DNA of 64,000 bases from Xinfangfangia pollutisoli (GTDB lineage Bacteria; Pseudomonadota; Alphaproteobacteria; Rhodobacterales; Rhodobacteraceae), in contig NZ_JAICBZ010000001.1 of NCBI RefSeq assembly GCF_020179405.1, positions 161,115 through 225,114 on the forward strand, written 5' to 3'. The stretch's first letter is position 1; each line of letters opens with the position of its first letter. The position numbers were made by a program, and so were the translations under genes. The notes beneath the pieces were generated by a model, which saw nothing but the letters and a program-made list of their open reading frames with translations, had not been told where the DNA came from and searched no databases. Shown here piece by piece: positions 1-10,755 of the stretch.

Positions 1-789
1 TGCTGCCTGGCCGACATCGACTACAGCATGATGTCCGACGAGGCGCAGAAGACCCTTGCCGCCATGCCCGACAATCTGAAGCGTCAGAAGGGGGTGGCGC
101 TGCAGGTGATCGGCGTGGGGCTGGTCTATAACAAGGACGTCTATAGCGGCGATGCGAAGCCGGCCAGCTGGGCCGATTTCTGGGATGTCGAGAAATTCCC
201 GGGCCAGCGTTGCCTGCCCGCCTGGCCCCGCTTCGTGATGGAAGCGGCGCTGATGGCCGATGGCGTGCCGAAGGACCAGCTTTACCCGCTGGACATGGAG
301 CGCGCGCTGAAGAAGATCGCCGAGATCAAGCCGCATGTGTCGAAATGGTGGACCACCTCGGCCCAGCCGCCGCAGCTGCTGCTGGATGGCGAGGCGGATA
401 TGTGCATGGCCTATACCGGCTCGACCTCGAAGCTGGCGCTTGAAGGCGCGCCGATCGAAGTCGAATGGAACCAGGGCTTCGTCTATTACGACTTCTTCTC
501 GATCCCCAAGGGGGCGCCGAATTACGAGAATGCGATGAAGCTGCTGTCCTGGCGGCTGGAGCCGCAGCGCGCCGCCGAGCTGACCTCGAACTTCCCGGTG
601 GCGCTGCCTTCGCCGGTGGTGTTCGAGGCGGCCGATCCCGCGATCAGCGTCTATTGGGCCAACAACCCGGCAAACGTGTCGCGCGCCATCGAATGGAGCC
701 CGGATTACTGGGGGGCGATGACGGCGGACGGCGCCATGACCAATGAGGAATATGGTCAGGAACAGCTGAACGCGCTTCTGGCGCAATAA
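1..789 (+). CDS. ABC transporter substrate-binding protein, PotD/family 1 (5' end outside window)
   Basis: C-terminal part of a periplasmic solute receptor; the frame is open through base 1, so the start and signal peptide lie upstream. The visible 262 residues have the look of spermidine/putrescine-type (PotD-like) receptors: an early segment on the ligand preferring a simple VYNKD strand, a PASWADFWD motif, a GEADMCMAYTGS segment and a C-terminal helix ending in LLAQ. Known role of the family: periplasmic capture of polyamines or related cationic or carboxylated small molecules for an ABC importer. The permeases and ATPase would be upstream, outside the window. Downstream are an IclR regulator and an aldehyde dehydrogenase on the same strand, which would fit polyamine-derived aldehyde oxidation, but that link is inference. 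Confidence 0.85.
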   Translation, partial: CCLADIDYSMMSDEAQKTLAAMPDNLKRQKGVALQVIGVGLVYNKDVYSGDAKPASWADFWDVEKFPGQRCLPAWPRFVMEAALMADGVPKDQLYPLDMERALKKIAEIKPHVSKWWTTSAQPPQLLLDGEADMCMAYTGSTSKLALEGAPIEVEWNQGFVYYDFFSIPKGAPNYENAMKLLSWRLEPQRAAELTSNFPVALPSPVVFEAADPAISVYWANNPANVSRAIEWSPDYWGAMTADGAMTNEEYGQEQLNALLAQ

Positions 790-795
790 TCTTGC

Positions 796-828
796 GCGGT
801 GGCCGCTTGCTGCGGTGGCGGCCACCGC
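796..828. terminator. Strong hairpin after receptor gene, no U-tract
   Basis: A perfect 11-bp inverted repeat (796-806 with 818-828, 11-nt loop) begins 7 bases after the receptor stop codon. There is no run of T after it, so it is either a weak or Rho-assisted terminator or an mRNA-stabilising hairpin before the IclR gene. Confidence 0.45.
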
Positions 829-893
829 AACCTACCGTATACTGGCAAAGATCGCGCGCCTGTGGCGATCTGTGCCGAAAGGAATGACGTGCC

Positions 894-1652
894 GTGATGG
901 ACAAGGCTTTCATAAAGGGGCTGCGATTGCTGGAATGCCTTGCCGTCAGTCCCAAGCCGCGCGGCGTCAGCGATCTTGCCACGCAGCTGGCGATGACGAA
1001 AAGCAATATCCACCGCCTGCTGCAAACCCTTCAGGCGCAAGGCTATGTAAGGCAGGTGCCGCCGAACAGCACCTATGAGCTGACGACCAAGATCTGGGAA
1101 TTGGGCAGCCATGTGATCCGGCGCATGGATCTGATCTCGGTCGCCCGTCCGACGATGCAGCGGCTGGCCGACCAGACCGGCGAGACGATCCATCTGTCGA
1201 TCCTGGACGATATCGACGTCGTCTATGTCGAAAAGATCGAAAGCGCGCATCACATCCGCGCCAATACCAGTGTGGGCTCGCGCGCGCCGGCCTTCACCGT
1301 GGCCACCGGCAAGGCGATGCTGGCCCATATGCCCGACGACTATCTGGAACGGTTCCGGCCCCATCTGCGCCGCTACACCGATACCACCCGTGTCACGATC
1401 GAGGATCTGCGCGCGGATATCCAGCTGGCCCGAGAGCAGGGCTATGCGATGGTGCTGCAGGGCGAATGGCGCGAGGGCATTGCCGCCTGTGCCTGCGCCA
1501 TCCTGGGCCGCACGGGGGATCTGGTCGGCGCGATCGGCATGTCCGGCCCCGATTCCCGCATCAAGCGCAAACAGCTGAAACTGATCGCCCCGCAAGTGAT
1601 GGAGGCGGCCCAGACCATTTCGGCCGCGCTTGGCTATCTGCCGGGCAACTGA
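894..1652 (+). CDS. IclR-family transcriptional regulator
   Basis: 252-residue regulator with the IclR layout: winged helix-turn-helix in about residues 5-65 (recognition region TKSNIHRLLQTLQ) and a C-terminal effector-binding GAF-like domain (motifs ATGKAMLAHMPD and GAIGMSGP). IclR proteins are usually local repressors or activators of catabolic operons that respond to small organic acids. The start may be GTG at 894 or the adjacent ATG at 897; an AAAGGA ribosome site sits about 11 bases before. It is followed at 1704 by an aldehyde dehydrogenase on the same strand, its most likely target along with the receptor gene before it. Confidence 0.93.
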   Translation: MMDKAFIKGLRLLECLAVSPKPRGVSDLATQLAMTKSNIHRLLQTLQAQGYVRQVPPNSTYELTTKIWELGSHVIRRMDLISVARPTMQRLADQTGETIHLSILDDIDVVYVEKIESAHHIRANTSVGSRAPAFTVATGKAMLAHMPDDYLERFRPHLRRYTDTTRVTIEDLRADIQLAREQGYAMVLQGEWREGIAACACAILGRTGDLVGAIGMSGPDSRIKRKQLKLIAPQVMEAAQTISAALGYLPGN

Positions 1653-1703
1653 CCCCGCGCGGCCTTCGCCGCATTCCGTTTCCGCATCCGCCAAGGACAT
1701 CCG

Positions 1704-3146
1704 ATGACTGCGACTTACCCCGATACCCAGCTTTTCATCGACGGCACCTGGTGTGCGGGCAGCGGCGGGCGTGTCATTCCCGTGATCGACCCCGCCACCT
1801 CGGAACAGATCGGCACCGTCGCCCGGGCCGAGATCGCCGATCTGGATGCCGCCCTTGACGCCGCCGCGCGCGGCTTTTCGATCTGGGCGGCCACGGGTGT
1901 GTTCGAGCGCTGCCGGATCATGCGCCGCGCCGGCGACCTGCTGCGCGCGCGGGCGGCAGAGATTGCCGTCACCCTGACCCGCGAACAGGGCAAGCCGGTC
2001 GCGGAATCCCGCGGCGAGGTGCTGGCCGCCGCCGATATCATCGACTGGTTCGCCGAAGAGGGTCGCCGCGCCTATGGCCAGATCATCCCGGCCCGGGTGC
2101 CGGGCGTCACGCAGATGACGGTCAAGCTGCCGGTCGGCCCGGTTGCGGCCTTCACGCCCTGGAACTTCCCGATCAATCAGGCGGTGCGCAAGGTTTCGGC
2201 CGCCCTGGCGGCGGGCTGTTCGATCATCGTCAAGGCGCCTGAGGAAACCCCCGCCGCCCCGGCCGCGCTGATCCGCGCCTTTGCCGATGCCGGCGTGCCG
2301 GCCGGCGTGATCAATCTGGTCTACGGGGTGCCTGCGGAAATCTCGGAATACCTGATCCCGCATCCGGTGATCCGCAAGATCTCGTTCACCGGCTCGACGC
2401 CGGTCGGCAAGCATCTGGCCGCGCTGGCCGGCCAGCACATGAAGCGGGTGACGATGGAGCTGGGCGGCCATGCGCCGGTGATCGTCTGTGACGACGCCGA
2501 TCTGGACAAGGCGGTGCGGCTGATCGCGGGCAGCAAGCTGCGCAATGCCGGGCAGGTCTGTGTCGCGCCCACGCGCTTTCTGGTGCAAGAGGCGGTGTTC
2601 GATCCCTTCCTGTCCGGTTTTACTGCGGCCGTGCAAGCCGCACGCCAGGGCAACGGGCTGGAGGAGGGTGTCCAGATCGGGCCGCTGGCGAATGACCGCC
2701 GCGTGGCCGCGCTGGAGACATTGGTGGCCGATGCGGTCGCGCAGGGCGCAAAGCTGGTGACCGGGGGCAAGCGGATCGGCAATGTCGGCAATTTCTTCCC
2801 GCCCACAGTGCTGGCCGATGTGCCGCTGTCGGCCAGGATCATGCATGAGGAACCCTTCGGGCCCGTGGCCATCGTGAACCGCTTCGCGTCGCTGGACGAT
2901 GCGATCGCCGAGGCGAACCGCCTGCCTTACGGCCTGGCCTCTTATGCCTTCACCCGCTCGGCCCGCTCGATCCAGCGGCTGGGGCTGGAGATCGACGCCG
3001 GCATGACCACGATCAACCATCTGGGTCTGGCCCTGCCCGAGGTGCCGTTCGGCGGCGTGCGCGATTCGGGCTATGGCACGGAAGGCGGGTCCGAGGCGAT
3101 CGAGGCCTATCTGACGACGAAATTCGTCACGCAGATGGCCGAATGA
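1704..3146 (+). CDS. NAD(P)-dependent aldehyde dehydrogenase (succinate-semialdehyde type)
   Basis: 480-residue ALDH-superfamily enzyme of normal length. Visible active-site parts: Asn154 in PWNFP, general base Glu252 in MELGGHAP, nucleophile Cys286 in GQVCVAPTR, and the NAD-site FTGSTPVG. The overall style ([14 protein letters not shown]) is that of the succinate-semialdehyde/2-oxoaldehyde branch. It oxidises an aldehyde to the acid with NAD(P)+ in the cytoplasm; substrate not readable. With a polyamine-type receptor and an IclR regulator just upstream, an aminoaldehyde or succinic semialdehyde is a reasonable guess. It closely resembles the enzyme at 13206 in this window. Confidence 0.93.
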   Translation: MTATYPDTQLFIDGTWCAGSGGRVIPVIDPATSEQIGTVARAEIADLDAALDAAARGFSIWAATGVFERCRIMRRAGDLLRARAAEIAVTLTREQGKPVAESRGEVLAAADIIDWFAEEGRRAYGQIIPARVPGVTQMTVKLPVGPVAAFTPWNFPINQAVRKVSAALAAGCSIIVKAPEETPAAPAALIRAFADAGVPAGVINLVYGVPAEISEYLIPHPVIRKISFTGSTPVGKHLAALAGQHMKRVTMELGGHAPVIVCDDADLDKAVRLIAGSKLRNAGQVCVAPTRFLVQEAVFDPFLSGFTAAVQAARQGNGLEEGVQIGPLANDRRVAALETLVADAVAQGAKLVTGGKRIGNVGNFFPPTVLADVPLSARIMHEEPFGPVAIVNRFASLDDAIAEANRLPYGLASYAFTRSARSIQRLGLEIDAGMTTINHLGLALPEVPFGGVRDSGYGTEGGSEAIEAYLTTKFVTQMAE

Positions 3147-3174
3147 CCGGGAAAGCCGCGGCGCAGGGGGCTGC

Positions 3175-4038
3175 CTAGGCGCTGGCGGGGCAGGGCAGGG
3201 TCAGCACGTCGACCTGGGCCTGCTGCAGCACCTGCTGGGTGACGCTGCCCAACATCATCCGCGCCAGCGCGCTTCTGCCCTGGCTGACCATGACCACCAG
3301 ATCGGCCCCGATCTCGGCCGCGGCCTTCAGGATCTCGGCCGCCTCGCCCGCTTCGCGCCGCCGCGTCAGGGGCTGCAGCAGCGGGCCGCGCAAGCCCGCG
3401 GCGAAGCGCGCCAGATCGGCCAGCGACGTGGCGGAATGGGCGGCGATTTCGCGGCTTTGGTCGGGCGGCGGCAAAGTGTCGGCCATGGCCAGGCGCAGGA
3501 AGGGCAGATCGAAGACGGTCAGCAGGGAATGCCGCGCCTGGGGGAACAGCCCCAGATCCAGAAAGCCCTGCAGCGCCGCGGCCGAGGTTTCGGAAAGATC
3601 GGTGGTCAGCAGGATGTGGCGATAGGGGCCGGCCGGCGGGGCATTGACCGTCAGCACCGGGCAGGCGGCCTTGCGGATCACCCGCTCGGCCGTGGTGCCG
3701 ATGAAGGCATCGCGCAGGGCCTGGCGGCGATGCGGGCCCAGAACCAGCAGCAGGGGCCGGGTTTCGGCCGCGCGCAACAGCCCCTCGAACGGATCGGCGA
3801 AGATCACCTCGGTCTCGGAGCGCAGGCCGTCATGCTGCTGCAGCGTCTGCGCCATCCGGTGCAGCAGGGCGCGGGCATCGGCGGCCTCGTGATCGACCAG
3901 CCGTTTGGGGCGGTCGTCATCGACGACATGAACCAGATCCAGCCGGGCCTGATGCGCCTGGGCCACCAGAACGGCGCGGCGCAGGGCCCGGTCGGAGCGT
4001 TCCGAGAAATCGGTGGCGCAAAGAAGGCGGGGGGGCAT
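3175..4038 (-). CDS. Tandem universal stress protein (two Usp domains)
   Basis: 287 residues from the ATG at 4038, chosen because a GAAGGA ribosome site precedes it by 7 bases; a further upstream ATG at 4074 has none. Two Usp domains are fused: domain 1 starts PPRLLCATDFSERS and contains a G-x2-R-x-A and GTTAERV nucleotide-binding loop; domain 2 starts PYRHILLTTDLSETS and ends with SQGRSALARMMLGSVTQQV. Such tandem proteins bind ATP or AMP and help survival under starvation or oxidative stress. It stands alone on the minus strand between two plus-strand modules, with no obvious partner. Confidence 0.93.
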   Translation of the reverse strand: MPPRLLCATDFSERSDRALRRAVLVAQAHQARLDLVHVVDDDRPKRLVDHEAADARALLHRMAQTLQQHDGLRSETEVIFADPFEGLLRAAETRPLLLVLGPHRRQALRDAFIGTTAERVIRKAACPVLTVNAPPAGPYRHILLTTDLSETSAAALQGFLDLGLFPQARHSLLTVFDLPFLRLAMADTLPPPDQSREIAAHSATSLADLARFAAGLRGPLLQPLTRRREAGEAAEILKAAAEIGADLVVMVSQGRSALARMMLGSVTQQVLQQAQVDVLTLPCPASA

Positions 4039-4147
4039 GGTCTGTCCTTCGCTTCGGTCGGGCGGGAAGACCATGGCCGACCAGGCCCTGGCGGGAAACG
4101 GGCCGCCGGGCCGTTCAAATCATCGCTCAGCCGCAGGATAGGACAGC

Positions 4148-4166
4148 GCATGGCATTAGGCCATGC
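4148..4166. promoter_or_regulatory. 19-bp palindrome between divergent genes
   Basis: Perfect 7-bp inverted repeat GCATGGC / GCCATGC with a 5-base spacer, lying in the 252-base gap between the stress protein gene (-) and the ROK regulator gene (+). Candidate operator for either gene; a chance hairpin cannot be excluded. Confidence 0.35.
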
Positions 4167-4290
4167 CGCTTGACCGCCGGCCCGCCCGCAGGCCAAACCG
4201 CCTGCGCTGGTTCGGGCTGCACAAGGCGGAAGCGACGCGCGGGCGCTTGCTTTACTCTGCCCGGTCAGTCTGACACTCTGCGCCCCTACC

Positions 4291-5469
4291 ATGTTCGAGG
4301 ACGCTTTGGACCAGAGACTGCCTGCCGCAGCCCGACCTGCGCTGACCGGCAGCGCGCGCGCCGTGTTCCGGCGTCTGGTCGAAGAAGGCCCCTCGACCCG
4401 GCCGCAGATCGGCCAGTCGCTGGGCCTGTCGCGACCGACCATGTCGGCGGCGATTGCCGAACTGGAAAAGCCCGGCCTGGTCGAGATGATCGGTGCCGTG
4501 CAGGGGCCCCTGGGGCGCAGTGCGGCGCAATACCGGGTGGGGCAGGGCGCGGGCCATGTGATGGCGGTCGATGCGGGATCGACCCATGTCAGCCTGCGGG
4601 TCTCGACGCTGGACCGGCGGCTTCTGGATGCGCGGGTCTACCGCCTGCCGGTCAGCCAGATCTCGATCAACGATCAGGTCAGCCGCGCCGTGGCCCAGCA
4701 GGTGGCGGCGGCGCTGGCGGCGACGCAGCCCGACTGGGGGCCGCTGCGCGCGCTTGGCATTGCGGTGCCGACGCGGGTTGTGGGGCCGGGCGGCGATGTG
4801 GTGGCCAGCCGCCAGGAAGTGGTGTTCAGCGCCTTCACCCCGCCGCCGGGCGTGGATGTGGTGTTGGAGAACAACGTGAACTGCGCCGCGGTGGCCGAGC
4901 GCCATTACGGCGCGGCGCGGGGCGAGGCGAATTTCGCCTATGTCCAGGTCGGGGTGAAGATCGGCATGGGGCTGATGCTGGGCGATCAGCTGATCCGCGG
5001 CCGCAACGGCGCCGCGGGCGAGATCGGCCATCTGAGCTTTCCCTTTGCCCCCGGCCTGCAGCCCCGGCCCGGCGAGGCCGAGCAATATCTGGGCACCGAG
5101 GCCTTTCTGGCCCGGGTGCGCGCCGACTGGCCGGCCGATGCGGGCACGGCGCCAGCCGACACGGCCGAATTGCTGGCGCTGGCCGGCGCGGGCCATGCGC
5201 TTGCGCTGCAGCATGTGGCGCGCCATGCCGACGACATCGGCGCGACGGTGGCCAGCTGTGTCAGCGTGGTCGATCCCGGTCTTGTCGTTCTGGGCGGGGG
5301 GCTTGGCGCCTCGCCCCTGTTGCTGCCCGGCGTGCGCGAGACGGTGAACCGCCTGTCCTATGCCGCCGAGATCCGGTCCACCCTGCTGGGCGCCGATGCG
5401 ACCGTGCTGGGGATCGAGCGGCTGGCCATCGAAACAGCATTGCCGCGGGTGATCGGGCAAGAGGCCTGA
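4291..5469 (+). CDS. ROK-family transcriptional repressor
   Basis: 392-residue NagC/XylR-type regulator: N-terminal winged helix-turn-helix (about residues 15-75, with RPQIGQSLGLSRPTMSAAI) followed by a ROK sugar-kinase-like domain beginning VDAGSTHVSLRV, with GAAGEIGHLSF near residue 245. The zinc-binding Cys cluster (CxCGxxGCxE) typical of true ROK kinases is absent, which fits a regulator rather than an enzyme. It heads the module of sugar receptor, permeases, ATPase, kinase and SIS protein and probably represses it until a sugar or amino sugar is bound. Start ATG at 4291. Confidence 0.93.
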   Translation: MFEDALDQRLPAAARPALTGSARAVFRRLVEEGPSTRPQIGQSLGLSRPTMSAAIAELEKPGLVEMIGAVQGPLGRSAAQYRVGQGAGHVMAVDAGSTHVSLRVSTLDRRLLDARVYRLPVSQISINDQVSRAVAQQVAAALAATQPDWGPLRALGIAVPTRVVGPGGDVVASRQEVVFSAFTPPPGVDVVLENNVNCAAVAERHYGAARGEANFAYVQVGVKIGMGLMLGDQLIRGRNGAAGEIGHLSFPFAPGLQPRPGEAEQYLGTEAFLARVRADWPADAGTAPADTAELLALAGAGHALALQHVARHADDIGATVASCVSVVDPGLVVLGGGLGASPLLLPGVRETVNRLSYAAEIRSTLLGADATVLGIERLAIETALPRVIGQEA

Positions 5470-5507
5470 CCTTCCGCAGATTTTGCCGTCCTGCCTGCAG
5501 GAAAGGC

Positions 5508-5549
5508 TTGACGTCTGCCTGTTCGTTTTTATTAGTTAAGCAGCCTAAC
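5508..5549 (+). promoter_or_regulatory. Candidate promoter and ROK operator before the sugar receptor gene
   Basis: TTGACG at 5508-5513 could be a -35 box and TATTAG at 5530-5535 (16-base spacer) a -10 box. The -10 overlaps GTTA-N7-TAAC (5535-5549), a short inverted repeat placed where a repressor would block polymerase. The ROK protein encoded upstream is the natural candidate to bind it. The gene has a strong AGGAGGA ribosome site just before its ATG at 5602. Confidence 0.4.
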
Positions 5550-5601
5550 ACATAAGGGCGGCGGGCCGTCCCCGACGGCGCGGGTTCCAACAGGAGGAAA
5601 A

Positions 5602-6876
5602 ATGAAGACGCACAGCACTCTTCGTTCCGGGGCGGCCGGGATTGCCGCGCTGGTCGCAATGTCGATGGCGGGCATCGCCGCCGCGCAGGATGTGACGCTG
5701 GAATACTGGGTCTATTCCGACTTCGCCCAGGGCGAGGCGCTGGCCCTGCAGCAGGACTTCATCAAGGAATTCACCGCCGCGCATCCGGGCGTGACGGTGA
5801 ACATCGTCGGCAAGGGCGATGACGACCTGACCGCGGGCCAGGTGGCGGGTGCGGCCAGCGGCAACCTGCCGGACGTGTTCATGAATGCCCAATCGGTCGG
5901 CGCCCAGCTGGTCGAGGTGGGGGCGCTGGACAATCTGTACAGCAAATGGATGGCCATGCCCGAAGCGTTTCGGGCCCAGTTCGACGAATCGGCCCTGGCC
6001 GCCTGCATGCCGCGCCCCGAAGAGCTGTACTGCCTGCCCTATACCGGCTTCGGCTCGCTTCTCTATCGCAACCTGACCGTGCTGGAGAAGGCCGGGATCG
6101 ACGCCTCGGTGCCGCCGGCCAGCTGGGCCGACTGGTATGCGCAGATGCAGGCCGTCAAGGCGGCGGGTCTTTATGCGATCCCGGATGAGACGCTGGTCTT
6201 CAACTCGATCGCCGAGATCTACGCGACCTCGGGCAGCACCGAGACCTGGGGTTTCGACTGGGAAAACCGCAAGACCCGGATCGACCCGGCGATCATGACC
6301 AAGGTGCTGCAGAAATTCGTCGACATGAAGGATCTGAACACCGGCACCAGCCGCAACGATCAGGCGACGAAGGATCTGTTCATCTCGGATCAGCTGGCCT
6401 TCCACACGGTCGGCCCCTGGGTCAACCCGACCTATGCCGAGGCGGCCAAGGCCAGCGGGCTGAAATACGATTTCGTGCTGATCCCGGGCGACGAGCCGGG
6501 CAAGACCGGCGGCATCCGCAGCTATGAGATGATCGGCGTGGCGCCGGGCCCGAATGCGGAAATCGCCTTCGAATTCGCGGCCTTCATCACCGAGAAGGCG
6601 CAGATGGCCCGCTGGGCCAAGCTTCTGTCGCGCTACAACGCCAATGCCGCGGCCATGGCCGACCCCGATGTCTCGGCGCTGCCCCTGATCAAGGTCTCGG
6701 TCGATGCGGCGCATGGCGCGATGGATGTGGCGGCGCCCTATTTCATCGATTCGGTGCCCAGCTGCTACAACGCGACGGTGATCGACTTCGCCTCGGCCAC
6801 GGCCGATGGGGAATACACGCCCGAAGAGGGCGCCAAGGCGATGATCGAAGAGCTGAACGCCTGCCTGGCCCAATAG
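5602..6876 (+). CDS. Sugar ABC transporter substrate-binding protein (family 1)
   Basis: 424-residue periplasmic receptor. The first about 28 residues form a Sec signal peptide (basic start, hydrophobic core, cleavage near AAAQD). The mature part has the extracellular family 1 pattern: LEYWVYSDFAQGEA, a VNIVGKGDDD strand and LPDVFMNAQ. The class binds mono-, oligo- or amino sugars for CUT1-type importers. Strong AGGAGGA ribosome site. It is directly followed by two CUT1 permeases and, after them, by the ATPase, a sugar kinase and a SIS protein, so its ligand is probably an amino sugar or a related sugar. Confidence 0.95.
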   Translation: MKTHSTLRSGAAGIAALVAMSMAGIAAAQDVTLEYWVYSDFAQGEALALQQDFIKEFTAAHPGVTVNIVGKGDDDLTAGQVAGAASGNLPDVFMNAQSVGAQLVEVGALDNLYSKWMAMPEAFRAQFDESALAACMPRPEELYCLPYTGFGSLLYRNLTVLEKAGIDASVPPASWADWYAQMQAVKAAGLYAIPDETLVFNSIAEIYATSGSTETWGFDWENRKTRIDPAIMTKVLQKFVDMKDLNTGTSRNDQATKDLFISDQLAFHTVGPWVNPTYAEAAKASGLKYDFVLIPGDEPGKTGGIRSYEMIGVAPGPNAEIAFEFAAFITEKAQMARWAKLLSRYNANAAAMADPDVSALPLIKVSVDAAHGAMDVAAPYFIDSVPSCYNATVIDFASATADGEYTPEEGAKAMIEELNACLAQ

Positions 6877-6941
6877 GCCCTGCGCGATCCAAATCCCTGC
6901 GGTCGGCCAAGGTGCCGGCCGCATCCCCTGACGGAGCCCGC

Positions 6942-7829
6942 ATGTCCCTGCGCCGCCATCTGCCGCATTACCTCATGATCGCGCCGTTCATGATCCTGTT
7001 CGCGGTCTTCTTCCTGTATCCGATCCTGAGCGGCTTCTATTACAGCTTCCACGACTGGAACGGCGCCAAGCCGCCGGAATTCGTGGGCCTGCAGAATTAC
7101 GAGAAGATCCTGGCCTCGCGCGATTTCAGCCGGGCCATGGGCAACCTGCTGATCTATATCGCGATCACCGTGCCCCTGGGCATTCTGGTGGCGCTTGGCC
7201 TGGCTTTGCTGGTCGACAGTTTCACCGGCCGTTGGGCGAATTTCTTCCGCAACGCCTATTTCATGCCGGTCGTGCTGCCCGCCTTTCTGGCGGCGACGAT
7301 CTGGCGCTGGATCTATGCGCCCAATCTGGGGCTGTTGAATGTGATCCTGGGCTGGTTCGGCGCGGGTTCGGTGAACTTTCTGAACGACACCGGCACGATG
7401 ATGTATGCGCTGATCGCCGTCGATGTCTGGGTCTCGGCCGGGTTCAACATGGTGATCCTGCTGGCCGGGCTGAAGAACATCCCGACCGAGCTGTACGAGG
7501 CCGCGCGGCTCGATGGCGCCAACAAGTGGCAGCAGATCGTGCATGTGACCGTGCCGATGCTGGCGCCGGTCCTGTTCTTCGTCTTCACCTACGGGCTGAT
7601 CTCGGCGATGCAGGTCTTCGACAAGCCCTGGCTGCTGACCGGATCGTCCTTCACCAGCTATGGCGGGCGGCGCAATGCGCTGCTGTTTCCGGTGATGGAC
7701 ATGATGGGCCGCGCCTTCGGCGGGGTGAAGTTCGGCGAGGCCGCCGCCTATGGCTTCCTGCTGACCCTGGCGATCATCGCCATCACCGCCGCCATGTTCC
7801 TGTTGCGCAGCTGGAGAGAGCGGAGATGA
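6942..7829 (+). CDS. Sugar ABC transporter permease (MalF/UgpA type)
   Basis: 295-residue CUT1 inner-membrane permease with about six hydrophobic helices. The EAA loop that docks the ATPase is visible (ELYEAARLDGANKWQQ). ATG at 6942 was chosen over an in-frame GTG at 6912 because a GGAG ribosome site lies 7 bases before it and the protein then begins in normal style (MSLRRHLPHYLM). It overlaps the second permease by 4 bases (ATGA). Confidence 0.94.
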   Translation: MSLRRHLPHYLMIAPFMILFAVFFLYPILSGFYYSFHDWNGAKPPEFVGLQNYEKILASRDFSRAMGNLLIYIAITVPLGILVALGLALLVDSFTGRWANFFRNAYFMPVVLPAFLAATIWRWIYAPNLGLLNVILGWFGAGSVNFLNDTGTMMYALIAVDVWVSAGFNMVILLAGLKNIPTELYEAARLDGANKWQQIVHVTVPMLAPVLFFVFTYGLISAMQVFDKPWLLTGSSFTSYGGRRNALLFPVMDMMGRAFGGVKFGEAAAYGFLLTLAIIAITAAMFLLRSWRERR

Positions 7830-8671
7830 ATGCCGTTACCGCAGGCGTCACCCCCTGGACGGTGGCGAAATGGATGCTGGCCTTGGCGATTGCCGTCGTG
7901 GCGCTGTTCCCGATCTGGTGGATGATCAACGTGGTCTTCGCCCTGCCGGGCGAGCCGGTGTCGCTGAACCCGCGGCTCTGGCCCACCTCGCTTTCGGCGG
8001 GGTTCGACAAGATCCACATGATCTTTGCCGAGACCGGCTATCTGCGCGCCTATGCGATCTCGCTGCTTTACGCGGTGCTGACCATCGCGGGCGTGCTGCT
8101 GTTCGGATCGCTGGCGGCCTTCGAATTCTCGCTGTTCGACTTTCCGGGCCGCAAGGCGCTGTTTGCCGTGGTCATGCTGTCTTTGATGGTGCCGACGGCG
8201 GTGACGGTGATTCCGACCTATCTGCTGACGGCGCGGATCGGCTGGCTGAATTCGATGCAGGGGCTGGTCGTGCCCGGCCTGGCCTCGGCCTTCGGGCTGT
8301 TCATGCTGGTGCAGTTCATGCGCGCCATCCCGAAGGACATGATCGAGGCCGCGCGGCTGGATGGTGCCAGCCATTTCCAGATCTACTGGCATGTCGCGCT
8401 GCCCTTGTGCCGCAATGCCATGGTCACGCTGGCGATCCTGACCTTCATGCAGACCTGGGGCAATTACATGTGGCCGCTGATCGTGGCCACCAAGCCCGAA
8501 ATGTACACCGTCGGTCAGGTCGTGGGCCTGTTCAACTCGCCCCTGTCGCACCACACGGTCGACACGGTCATGACCGCCAATCTTCTGGCCGCGATCCCGC
8601 CCTTGCTGTTCTTCCTGATCTTCCAGCGCAAGATCGTTGAAGGCATCGCCATGTCGGGAAGCAAGGGCTGA
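7826..8671 (+). CDS. Sugar ABC transporter permease (MalG/UgpE type)
   Basis: 281-residue partner permease. ATG at 7826 overlaps the stop of the first permease (ATGA) and has a GGAG site just before it. EAA loop DMIEAARLDGASHFQIYW is near residue 170. Hydrophobic segments along the chain fit six membrane helices. It forms the heterodimeric channel with the previous gene product and takes energy from the ATPase at 8683. Confidence 0.94.
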   Translation: MNAVTAGVTPWTVAKWMLALAIAVVALFPIWWMINVVFALPGEPVSLNPRLWPTSLSAGFDKIHMIFAETGYLRAYAISLLYAVLTIAGVLLFGSLAAFEFSLFDFPGRKALFAVVMLSLMVPTAVTVIPTYLLTARIGWLNSMQGLVVPGLASAFGLFMLVQFMRAIPKDMIEAARLDGASHFQIYWHVALPLCRNAMVTLAILTFMQTWGNYMWPLIVATKPEMYTVGQVVGLFNSPLSHHTVDTVMTANLLAAIPPLLFFLIFQRKIVEGIAMSGSKG

Positions 8672-8682
8672 TCGGAGCAAAC

Positions 8683-9788
<1,106 letters not shown>

Positions 9789-9792
<4 letters not shown>

Positions 9793-10736
9793 TGCAGGCA
9801 CAGCGGGACGAAACGGCGCTGATCGTCGGGATCGACATCGGCGGCACGAAAACGCATCTGCGCGCGCTGCCGCTGGGCGGCGAAGGCGCGCCGCGCGATC
9901 TGGTGATCGCCAGCCGCGACTGGCGGGTGCGCGACTGGCAGCGCGACGCGGCGCGGCTGTTGGAGATCATGCAGGACCTGACCGGCGGCGCGCGGGTCGC
10001 GGCCCTGGGCGTGGGCGCGCATGGCTGCGACGATGCGGCGGAATGCGCGGCGTTCCAGCAGGCCTTCGCCGCGCAGACCGCGCTTCCGCTGCGGGTGGTC
10101 AACGATGCCGAGTTGATGCCCTTGGCGCTGGGGCTGCAGGGCCAGATCGGCGTGGTGGCGGGAACCGGGTCCATCGCCGTTTGCCGGCCCGACGGCGGCG
10201 GCATGCTGGTTGCCGGCGGCTGGGGCTGGATCGTCGGCGACGAGGGCAGCGCCCCCAGCCTGGTGCGCGAGGCGGTGCGCGCCGTGGCGCGGCATTTCGA
10301 TGCCGGCGGCGGGCGGGACGAGCCGCTGGTCGAGGCGATCTTTGCCGCGTTGCAGGTGCCTTCGGTGCCGCGGCTGGGCAGCGTGCTGTCGGAGATGCGC
10401 TCGGCCGCCGAAGTCGGGCGGCATGCGCCGGCGGTCTTTGCCGCGGCCGAAGCCGGATCGGTGCTGGCGCGCGACGTGATCCGCGAGGGCGGCCGGGCGC
10501 TGGCCGATCTGGCGGTGCTGGTGCAGCGGCGCGGCGCGGGTGCGGGCCATGCGGTGGCCGGCGGCAGCGTGATCGCCGCCCAGCCGCTTCTGTGGCAGGC
10601 CTTTGCCCAGGGCCTGACCGAGGCCAGCGCCGGCGCGCTTCAGCCGCATCTTTTCATCGGAAAGCCGGTCGAGGGCGCCTGTCGCCTGGCCGCCGGGCTT
10701 GCCGTCACCCCCGGGGCCGCGGCTGCGCTGCCCTGA
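9789..10736 (+). CDS. BadF/BadG-type sugar kinase (N-acetylglucosamine kinase-like)
   Basis: 315 residues, actin-like ATPase fold. Phosphate-1 motif GIDIGGTKTHLRAL is at the N terminus, a conserved ND in VVNDAELMPLALG, phosphate-2 GVVAGTGSIAV, and a GGWGWIVGDEGSAPSLVREA segment typical of eukaryote-like N-acetylglucosamine kinases in the BadF/BadG/BcrA family. Expected role: ATP-dependent phosphorylation of the imported sugar in the cytoplasm. Its start overlaps the ATPase gene stop. The SIS-domain gene follows 19 bases later. Confidence 0.9.
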
Positions 10737-10755
10737 TCTCAGGAAGGACCTAGAC

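Noticed and set aside
756..3020. Minus-strand open frame of about 750 codons
   Set aside because: Mirror frame of the IclR and aldehyde dehydrogenase genes, both of which have full motif support.
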